The translations under genes were made by a program, and so were the position numbers. From contig JAMDHS010000130.1 in the NCBI GenBank assembly GCA_029717555.1, forward strand, positions 1-40,021: 40,021 nt of DNA, given 5' to 3'. Below, one piece after another: positions 32,330 through 40,021 of the stretch. The notes under the pieces are model-generated. The model made no database searches and was not told the DNA's origin. It saw only the letters and a list, made by a program, of their open reading frames with translations. Source of the DNA: Peribolospora baueri (lineage: Eukaryota; Basidiomycota; Peribolosporomycetes; Peribolosporales; Peribolosporaceae). Position 1 is the stretch's first letter, and every line of letters starts with the position of its first letter.

Positions 32330-34430
32330 TCATGACTTGGCCAGCGTGAGCCCTCTCACGACACTCCATCCGCGATTGTCTACGCCGCGCACATTCCAGG
32401 GTGATGTCCGGGGCTGTTGGACGCCGGACTCGGTCTCTGGTCGCGATGGCCCGAAGGCCACGATAGTAAGCGGGCGTGGGGTCAGCGTTCAAGGGAGGCC
32501 TCAGGACGTCAAGGCGGCACGCGAGTTTGAAGGAAGCGAGAAAGCGCAGTGAACGACTAAACGGAGAAAGATGATGGCACGCCCACCTGCTCTAGCAACG
32601 ATTGCAAACTTGCCGCCAGTAGTTTCGAGCTCTTCTCGGCTGGGCACGGTAACCGTGCCTTCCCAGAGACACCACCCCCAGCACGGTTCCTTCTCCGTCG
32701 TCGCCTCTCCGACGCCGGAAGGAGCGAGCCGCAATCGCTCCCACATGGCGTCCTGTCTCTCCAATCGACTTGCAAAAGCCCACCTCGCGCGCCTCTCCGC
32801 CGCCAATTTCAGTTGTCCCGACGGCGTCTCGTCGGGATCGAGAGAAGAAAGGCGGCGGGACGGTCCTCCATATTCTCGTAAGCCTTCTCCCCGAAACGGT
32901 GATTCAGCTCGCGTTCCTTCGACGACATCCGGAACCGCGGCCAGCTCCACTCGTCCCACGGGAACCCCACCCTCCCCCACCGCATACCCTCGCACCTTGA
33001 TCCAACTCATTCCTTCTTCTGGAGGCGGGAGAGGCCAGACAACCTCGTTTTCGACAGGAACTCCGATGGCCGCACCGATGCCCATGACTTGCAATGAGGG
33101 GAGGCCCTCCAGTTTCGAGCGACGGTAGAATTCGTCCCTCTCCGGGCCTGAGAGGCGGGCGAGCTCGTCGAGAGAGGTGGGAACTAGGACCTTGTAGTCG
33201 TACACTGGCGATGTGGGCAAGTGAGCAAGTGAGTGGTAGAGGACGACCAGCGGACGACGGTGGTGAGAATACTCAGGGGGCGGACGGGAAGGCTTCGTTC
33301 AGGGGGGTAAATCACCCACATTGGTAAAAGCTGTTTGACTCTCCCACCCTAACGGAGATCCTGTGCAGCCATTTTACACTTCTTGCGCCGATGTGTCCCG
33401 GAACGACGACGCGGAGTGGATATCCGTGGGAGGGAGTGAGAGGCGCGTTGTTCTGAGAGTGAGCCAGGATCACCGGGACGGTCGTGGACCTGTCGAGAAA
33501 GAGAGCGGGCCGGAAAAAGGGAGAGGCGCAATGAGTGCGGTTATTTTTTTTTGCAGAATATTGGTCAAAAAGCAATTGGCCTGCCGAAGAGACGGGGCGC
33601 ACATGGCCGTCCCAAAAGGGATGGAAGCACCGTACCAATCTTGCTCGGAGCAGGGCTGGTTAGAGTCGAAGTGGACGTGCAGGTCCTTAGCCCACTCTGC
33701 AATCTCCACGTCTGGATCCGGGGTGGGATGATGAGAGGTGGGCTCGAAGTGCGATGGAGACACTAGAGACTTGCTGGTGGAAGGACCGACAGCATAGGGG
33801 TCTGGGACGCCGAGAGAGAGGAGAACGTCTCTCAAGCGGGTCCCTTAAAGGAAGGCAGAAAAAAAGAAGCAGAAACGTCACTATAGTGCCCTTTCTGTGG
33901 CCCTTTCCCTCAGCAGCTCACCTCGCCAAGCGGCGTTGGAGATTGTACCCGGTCCCCACCCGATGCCCTCCGTGGGACGCACCTCGTTCATCTCTGCTCT
34001 CCTATTGCCTGCGCACTGTTTCACGCATACAGACAAACGTCAGTTCTAGACGTCGCGTGCTGCGGAGACACAAAGGTCTTGGCGAGTGAGAAGGGAGGCT
34101 CGCCTCGAGGGCCACGATGGAGTCGATTTGTTCCCATCTGGTTTTGACGTCGTCCAGGCGCAGCTTCGTCTTCCAACCATCATCGCCGACCTCACCGATC
34201 ATGGCGCCTCCCCTCCCCCAGCCGTTCCTGCTTCTAACATCTTGCCCCACACCAACTTCAAGCTGATATTCGTGCTCTCGCAGGTGCAGGATGGGGCCGT
34301 GGTTCCTGTCAAACACGAGGTGGGTAGGGGTGAGGTAAGAAGCAGTGGTGAGCTGGTCGACAGGCGACTCTGCGTTGGGTGGGTGGCTAGAGAGCAGCTT
34401 GAGTGCTGGTGAGATGTCTGTCCGGGCCAT
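32330..34430 (-). CDS. sulfite oxidase-family molybdopterin enzyme
   Basis: Six minus-strand exons: 34430-34104, 34015-33922, 33843-33603, 33489-33320, 33204-32587, 32436-32330; product 518 aa. Family hallmarks are FDRNHGPILHL near residue 40, ALECAGNRRAEM with the molybdenum-ligand Cys110, GIGWGPGTISNAAW, YGASIPF, and HGYPLRVVVPGHIGARSVKWL. The dimerisation domain follows, with the late motifs WGWCLWEG and TSPWNVRGVDNRGW. There is no cytochrome b5 domain and no NAD/FAD domain, so it resembles plant-type or stand-alone sulfite oxidase rather than animal SUOX or nitrate reductase. It should oxidise sulfite to sulfate, with an electron acceptor that cannot be inferred. No clear targeting signal is seen. 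Intron 1 appears to be GC-AG, not GT-AG. Confidence 0.93.
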
Positions 34431-34812
34431 CGATAGCTATCTAGTGCTAAGTGTGTGGAGGTGAGGAGAAAGGAGAAGAGGATGTCGTAGGCAAAAAACA
34501 TGTACTCCATGTACGTCCATCCGTCCGTGCGCTGCACATCGATCGAGCTCATGTCTCTCTCAAGCACGTGCGCGACCAGCTGCAGCCTCCGATCATTCCA
34601 CTCCCATCGGCCCAACGCGGGGATAAGCCGGCGCGTGACTTGGTTGGACATCGACGACCGGCCCTTCTTCTGCCCCTCACCATTGATGCTCGAGCTCGCC
34701 GTTCCTTTCACCTTCACTCCCCAACTTAGATCCCCCTCGGCAGCCAGTCACATTGTCGTCCCTTCCGCTCTCACTCTCATTTCTCCTCGCCGGCCTTGTC
34801 GCTGCTTTCGTC
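34431..34812. promoter_or_regulatory. divergent promoter of sulfite oxidase and DCN1 genes
   Basis: The 382 bases between the two start codons carry both promoters. The DCN1 side is CT-rich (about 34670-34800). I see no TATA box or strong palindrome. The frame open ahead of the DCN1 ATG begins without an ATG and would add an unexpected hydrophobic peptide, so it is treated as leader. Confidence 0.5.
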
Positions 34813-36591
34813 ATGGTAAGCTCGATCAGAGACGGCCGTCCATTAGCCGCCATAGCGCGCGCGCACTCGTGTCTCTCCCAACCTCACGCAAACATCCGCC
34901 TCGGACACCCTCTTTCCCTCCAGAGCGCAACCCGGGCGCCTCAGCGCGACGCGATAGTTAAACAGTTTAGGAGCATTACTAATGCTACGTGAGCCCGCCG
35001 TTTCGTTTTCGTAAACGTCATTCCTCTTGTCTCATTTTCTCTCGGGCCTTAGGGAGGCAGTTCGACAGTTCGACGAGGACGAAAGAAAGCTGATATTTGG
35101 AACCTTTTGCTCTTGCTTATCCGCGCTAAAACCCTCGCACTTACCATGGCCTGCTGCTCCGTCTTGATCAAACCATTCAAACACAACTTGTCCAACGTCG
35201 CTCAATGGAATGACCACGCTACACCTCTCCGTCCTCTCCCCCGAACGGCACCATTGAACGGTGATGCCCTTGATGCAACCAGCGCGGCCGATGCCACTCG
35301 GATTCTCAAGTCGACCAACTACCGTCTCGAAGCGGCCACGGACGCCTTCTTCTCCGACCCGCAAGCTATGGCTAACGCCGCGAAAGCATCCGGCTCTTCA
35401 GGTGCTGGTGCGAGCAAGAAGGCAAAGGAAGAGGATAAGAAGGCGGAGGAAAGGTTGACGGAATTGTACGCGAGATACAAGGGTGAGTGGACGGGGGCCA
35501 GCCGGCATCCTCCATTCTCTTCCTCTCTTCGCTCCATGAGCTTAAGGACGGCCTGCGACGTTCTCCATTTCTATTCCCTCTTGATCCATCCACAGAGCCG
35601 GACGAGGACATCATCTCCGTCGATGGTACCCTCCGCCTTTGCGAAGATCTTGGCCTAGACCCAGAAGACCCATTGATGCTGGCGATCGCCTACCATCTCA
35701 CTGCTCCCTCCGTCGCCACCTTCACCCGCCGCGGGTACATCGACGGCTGGAAGGCGTTCTCACCTCCGGCCGATACCTTGGAGAAGCAACGAAGGTTGCT
35801 ACGTGAACTAAGGGATCGCTTCGAGTCGAACGCAGGGGTGATGGGAAACAGGGGTCTGCCTGGTTGGAGCGCCAGTGCAGCGGGGCGAGCTGCGAACGGT
35901 GCCGGAGGGGGAGGCAGTGGATCGAGCACGCCGAGGGGAAAGGAGAAGGAGGAGACGGGCGGTATGTTTGAGCGCGTGTATGCCTTCACGTACGAGTTTG
36001 GGAGGCCGGAAGGACAGAAGAGCCTGCGTACGTGCTTTTGCCCTCCGTTTTATCTTTCATCTTCCTTACTGGGTCTTCGACGGTCGATCAGTGTACGAGC
36101 GCAAGCATTGAAAGCAGATGAGCTGATTATCGTCCGTCGCCCTTGCAGCCCTCGAATCCGCAATTGCCTTCTGGTCCCTCCTCATTCCCATCTCCCCGTA
36201 CTTCTCCTCAAACGAAAAGTCCATGGCGGGCGGCTCAGAAAGGACGTTTACCACAGCGCAGCTCGAGGTCTGGCATCGATTCTTGAACGAGGAGACAGGA
36301 GGAAGGGCGATCAGTCGGGATACATGGATGCAGTTCCTCGACTTTATCAGGGTAATCGATCCTAAGTTTGAGCATCATGACTTTGACGGTGTGTCCTGAC
36401 GCCTTACTTGCCGTCGTCGTACATTCGTTGCGATTTGCTCGGCTTGTACTCACTTCCGGATCCTTTAACCTCCCTTTCCCCCGTCCTTCTTCCATTTACA
36501 CCGTCCAACAGCCGCCTGGCCTTCACTATTCGACGAGTTCGTGGAGTGGGCACGAGAGAAGAAGAGCAGGGAGGACGGGGAGAAGTTGTGA
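34813..36591 (+). CDS. DCN1: DCN1, NEDD8 E3 ligase scaffold (defective in cullin neddylation)
   Basis: Six exons: 34813-34815, 34924-34988, 35283-35482, 35596-36027, 36149-36388, 36512-36591; product 339 aa. DCN1 binds cullin and the NEDD8-conjugating enzyme Ubc12 and promotes cullin neddylation. The N-terminal UBA-like domain (about 2-48) contains VKQFRSITNAT and STNYRLEAATDAFF. The PONY/DUF298 domain (about 90-335) contains DGTLRLCEDLGLDPEDP, EFGRPEGQKSL, AIAFWSLLIP, FLNEETGGRAISRDTW and the closing DAAWPSLFDEFVEWAREKK. A Gly/Ser-rich insertion of about 30 residues (about 172-205) splits the domain; yeast Dcn1 (269 aa) lacks it. The first coding exon is only the ATG, followed directly by GTAAGC. 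Intron 2 (294 bp) is the longest in this gene. Confidence 0.94.
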
Positions 36592-37547
36592 TGAATCGAA
36601 CATTCATTATTTTCTAGGGGCGTCCATCTCTGCCCGCTGCCGCACGCTTCCGGGACCCGGCTTTCCTCGTTCCATTGCTAGGGGACTGATGGAAACGTAG
36701 AGGGCAAGACCAGCAGGCGCCCCTTGCTTGGAGCTTCGTTCTTGTGACTGTATCCAAACATGCATTGCCCATTCGATTGATGCTCCGCCTACCACCTCCG
36801 GTCGCTTCCTTCCGCCGTTTCCGTTCTTTCTCTCTCGCTTCATCCTTGGCGCGTAAGCAGAAGCACGCAACGCGAACGCACCACTCCGCTCCGCTCCCTT
36901 CGTGAACCGCTGCATCTTCCCTCCCCCTGCTCTCCCCTACCTTGCACGTCGTTCGCGCCTCGTCGCTGGAGCCCGCCTGCTTTTCCCGGCCCCCTTTCGA
37001 TCGTCCTTTTCATGTTTTACTTCATTTGACGCCCCAGTATTCAATCTGTCGTCCAGCCTATCCGTCAGTGAACAAACTGTCCCTCGTCCCTCGTCCGTTG
37101 TCCATAGGCAGGTCGCATGGCATTCCACATCCGAGCAGTGGCCGATGGCACTAAAGAAAGAGGCAGTCGTTCACATCCAAATCGTCATTTTCATTGGCGA
37201 GCGACGCACGCGACGGTTATGAATGCATTTGCACGGCTCGAGTCGAACATCCGCACAACCCTTCCGTGGCCAGGTCTTTTTTTTTTTTAGTCGGTGCTGG
37301 CCCTCCCGCCGATCGTTCACCCTCGCAGCCTCGTTCGCAAAACGAGCCAAAGCGCAGGCATGGGATGGAAGGGACGACGAGAACGCGGGCGGGGCGGTAG
37401 ACTGAACTGATGTGCGCGGCGAGCGAGCTTGGGAGCCTCTACTGGAAGAATGTTTTTTGGAGGCATGGTCGATTCGGCCAATGACAAAAAGAAATTTTTT
37501 CTTCGAGGAAACGCTCTCGCTCTCGCTCGAGATGAAGATGGGGCCAC
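36592..37547. other. convergent intergenic region, 3' ends of DCN1 and IPK1
   Basis: No gene is supported in these 956 bases. A T-run lies at 37276-37289. Near the IPK1 end, at about 37488-37502, AAGAAATTTTTTCTT is a near-palindrome that would be A/T-rich in both transcripts and could serve poly(A) addition. Open frames are short and without motifs. Confidence 0.5.
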
Positions 37548-39181
37548 CTACTGGTTACCGCCTGGCCGGATCGCATCGCATGCTCGTCCCTCAGTCAGGC
37601 CGGCGGCGGCCTCAAGGTGCTCCGCGAACGCACGTACGATCTCCGCGTCCTGTCGAGCGTATCTAGCCAGCCTACCTATCGGTTTCGGGTCCATGTCGAC
37701 GGCTTTCACGTTGACATGGAACGACGCAACCCTCGCGTGGTCGTCATCGTCATCGTCCGTCGAGCTCTTCTTCTTGGACAAGCGAACGAAGACAGAACAA
37801 TCCTTGAACGTTGCGCTGAGGAGATAGGCGAGGATGAGAAGGCGGAGCGATCGTGGACGACGACCGGTGGTCGTCGTCGGCGAGGGTGCCAAGCTCTCTT
37901 CGTGCTCGTGCTTGCGTTCGAGATGGATGAATTCTTCCGCGACAGACCTCCACTCTGCTAATGTGGGTTCCGCCATGACCGCTTGGGCACTTGCGCCTAT
38001 TGGCGTGCCGAAGGGAACGTCCGGACCGAGTTCGGCTGCCCACGCCTTGACCAGACCTTCCGTATCGAGGGCGTCAAGCGCCCTTTGGAGGTGGCTTAGC
38101 CGGCGGAGCAGGCTAGACTCGAGCAAGGCCCGTGCCATGACGGACGAGAAGGCACGCCGGAGGCGGTGGTCGTCTTCATCCCCGACGGTGACCGTCGTCG
38201 TACCGGTGGAAAGGAATTCGGCCAGCGCCTGCTTCGTCGGCCCATCGGGCTCGTCCCACATTTGGGATGGCAAAAGGAGACGGCCTTTCCAGAACAGTCG
38301 CAAATTGTTCGTCGTACCCCCCGTGAGCCGCCAGCCATCCCACAGAGCTTCGATAGCTCGGCGGACACGCTGCGGAGAGGAGGAGTAGAGGTCTAGCGGG
38401 CAGTAGTCGGGCGGCGCTGGAGGGGGATGTGCCACTGCAGGCGACGTGTCATCATCAGAGCGGGATCGGGCCATCTTCTTTTCTTTGAAATGTCGGTGCA
38501 TGCAGAACCGACAGTGACGGCGCTTGATCATAACCGTCTTCGGTGATAGATAGGTCGGAGAGGGGAGGAAGCCCCACTTGGGCTGGGCGAAGAATACGGG
38601 AAGCAGTTCACGATGAGCTGCGAACCTCCTCGGCAGGGGGTCCAGACAGAAAGCAAGGTCACCTTGATCTCTACCGAAAGCGCTCGCTCGTCCAGACTAC
38701 TACCGACTAGGTTCTCCGCCAAGACGCCGGCGCCACGCTGGGTATCGAGCGCAGCCTGCTGTCTCCTGCACGCAGGTCTTTCCTTGTCCAATCGCAGGGC
38801 GACATGTCGCAGGAAGGTGGGCGACAAACGTACGTTGCGGCTCCATGGGAGGTGCTCGGCGCCGATTAGGGGAGCGACCACCGTCGTGGAGAAGGCGTCG
38901 TCGGCATCGGCCAGCGCCTCTGCCTCGCCGATACCGACGTCTGCAGTGTGACGAATCTCGCCATCGACCGGGGTGTCGGCGGAACGACGCTTGCGGACCT
39001 CCTTCCGCAGGCGCAACACCTTCCCTGTGAACGCGGGGTCGTGGCCCTCGTAGGCGCACACGAGGTTCGCCCCGCCCTCCGAGAGGTAACTCCACTCCGA
39101 GGCGTCCATGGGGATGCGTTGGGTGGTCGGGCATGGAGCCAGAGGGGGACCGGACGGAACTGGGTCGACCTTGGCCCGCAT
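37548..39181 (-). CDS. IPK1: inositol-pentakisphosphate 2-kinase IPK1
   Basis: Two exons, 39181-38663 and 38582-37548, joined in phase 0 by an 80-bp intron; product 517 aa. The enzyme phosphorylates the 2-position of InsP5 to make phytate (InsP6), mainly in the nucleus, with roles in mRNA export. Motifs in order: EGGANLVCAYEG and GKVLRLRK (N-lobe nucleotide site), SVEIKPKWGFLP at about 169-180 (intron after Lys173), the zinc-site region CRFCMHRHFK with Cys197 and Cys200, LRLLILAYLLSATFKDCS, and VKAVDMDPKPIGRL near the C-terminus. The first ATG of the frame is used, with an in-frame TGA six bases before it; Met25 (MDASEWSYL) is an equally good start and closer to the usual N-terminus. Acidic low-complexity DDDDDD precedes the last conserved block. 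Confidence 0.94.
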
Positions 39182-39387
39182 CGGTCAGCACTGAGGGGAT
39201 AAGGAAAGAGACGAATGCGACGAGCGCCAGGAGCCAAGACGCTTGAAGCGGCCGCTCGTGTCGGTGGGTCTGTCGGCGGCAAAAAGATCGGTTGGCGTCG
39301 CTTGCGTCGTGCGATGGCCGGGAACGAAGGGCGACGGGGGAGCGGGTCGTGACGGAGAGAGTGAGACCGATGCTTCTTCCAGCTCAC

Positions 39388-39449
39388 CTCGCTCGTCCAG
39401 CCAGCCGCCGCCTCCGTCTCTGACGGTGTTCTTGGTGTACACCGGGATG
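39388..39449 (-). other. exon-like segment upstream of IPK1
   Basis: On the minus strand a TTCCAG acceptor is followed by 62 bases and a GTGAGC donor. In one frame it reads IPVYTKNTVRDGGGGWLDER, which looks coding. It could be an untranslated leader exon of IPK1 or part of an unrecognised small gene. It does not splice into the IPK1 frame without a stop. Confidence 0.3.
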
Positions 39450-39838
39450 CTGGAAGAGGATGAGTAAAAGAGACGACGGCTACTTAAGACGGCGGTCGGC
39501 GGCCCGACGTCCTTGCTGGCCAGCTCTCCTACCTTTCTTGCTTCCTTCTTTCCGCTCTTTCCTATCTCTCTCTCTGTGTCTTCGCTTTCGACGCCCGTCG
39601 CCTCGTCGTCTCGTTGTTTGTCTGTCTGTGTGTCCCAGGACAAAGAGACGGCTGGGCGTCGAGGGAGTGTTGGTGGCGTGGCCTGCGCCGGCTGGTCGCT
39701 ACCCGCACGCGACTCGCCGCTGCGTTGTTTGCCGCGGCTTCGACTCGCGAGCTGACGCTTGACACTCAACACTCGACGCCGCTTGCTCAATCGCCGACAT
39801 CTCGCTCACTCTCCCGACAACTCACTCCAACCACACTT

Positions 39839-39915
39839 CCCTTGCTCGCCCGAACCACCCTTGCTCGCCCGACCCACACCCTTCGCCCGACCCTTCCACC
39901 CATCGCCCGAGCCCG
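39839..39915. repeat. degenerate tandem repeat with CTCGCCCGA core
   Basis: Two clear 18-19-base units (CTTGCTCGCCCGAACCAC and its close copy) are followed by two shorter ones sharing the CGCCCGA core. It lies in the leader or promoter of the presumed rightward gene. Confidence 0.6.
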
Positions 39916-40021
39916 GCCTCCCCCTCCCCCTCGTCCAGCGCCCGCGACCGAGGCACGCAACCGACCCCCTTGTTCACCCACCACCACCACCTCTCTCTCT
40001 ACCCCCCTTTCCCCCCCTTTC

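Larger units (their letters stand above)
39182..40021. promoter_or_regulatory. IPK1 leader and probable promoter of a gene beyond the right edge
   Basis: On the minus strand a likely leader intron of IPK1 runs from a GTGAGC donor (39387) to a CCCTCAG acceptor (39191-39197). On the plus strand the DNA is strongly CT-rich at 39521-39590 and 39930-40021, as expected for the leader of a rightward gene starting outside the window. No protein motif is found in the long minus frame here. Confidence 0.4.

Noticed and set aside
32330-34430. Nitrate reductase instead of sulfite oxidase
   Set aside because: The heme and FAD/NAD domains of nitrate reductase are absent; the protein ends shortly after the dimerisation domain.
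34753-34812. Hydrophobic, signal-like extension of DCN1
   Set aside because: The frame starts with TTG, and DCN1 is a soluble protein; the ATG at 34813 spliced to 34924 gives the expected N-terminus.
39185-39790. 201-codon reverse frame ahead of IPK1
   Set aside because: Low-complexity composition; consensus splice sites inside suggest leader sequence instead of one coding exon.

Overview
The window is nuclear DNA of a GC-rich filamentous or yeast-like fungus, most likely a basidiomycete. The reasons are many short introns (about 74-150 bp, donors mostly GTGAGT/GTGAGC), long Ser/Pro/Ala-rich disordered stretches inside otherwise conserved proteins, pyrimidine-rich leaders, and tightly packed divergent and convergent gene pairs. 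Pucciniomycotina or Ustilaginomycotina would fit, but I cannot place it more finely. No rRNA, tRNA, CRISPR array, virus-like element or recognisable transposon was seen.

Layout. 1-2972: no gene I can defend, ending in the T-rich and CT-rich leader of the first gene. 2973-8892 (+): a very large MAP-kinase-phosphatase-type dual-specificity phosphatase with a rhodanese-like domain. 9733-10345 (+): a small secreted cysteine-rich protein locus with TATA box, a 5'-leader intron and an in-frame TAG. 11005-12245 (-): a FabG-like short-chain dehydrogenase, divergent from 12663-17172 (+): VPS35, the retromer core subunit. 17173-19578: gene-free, rich in four-base microsatellites. 19579-21186 (-): a two-finger C2H2 transcription factor. 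21187-28039: almost 7 kb without a convincing gene, full of simple repeats and several perfect palindromes. 28040-28664 (-): a 100-residue membrane-anchored coiled-coil protein, divergent from 28865-32102 (+): DPH6, diphthine-ammonia ligase. 32330-34430 (-): a sulfite-oxidase-family molybdenum enzyme, convergent with DPH6 and divergent from 34813-36591 (+): DCN1, the cullin neddylation factor. 37548-39181 (-): IPK1, inositol-pentakisphosphate 2-kinase. 39182-40021: leader and promoter DNA, probably also serving a gene beyond the right edge.

The genes do not form one pathway. They are housekeeping functions (endosomal sorting, translation-factor modification, ubiquitin-like conjugation, inositol phosphate and sulfur metabolism) plus two signalling genes (the phosphatase and the zinc-finger protein) with long non-coding surroundings. 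The spliced models below were built by hand from splice consensus, reading-frame continuity and family conservation. The most interesting signals are the hairpin over the 3' splice site beside the start codon of the small secreted gene, the in-frame stop inside that gene, a GC-AG intron placed exactly before the molybdenum-ligand cysteine, and large disordered insertions in VPS35.
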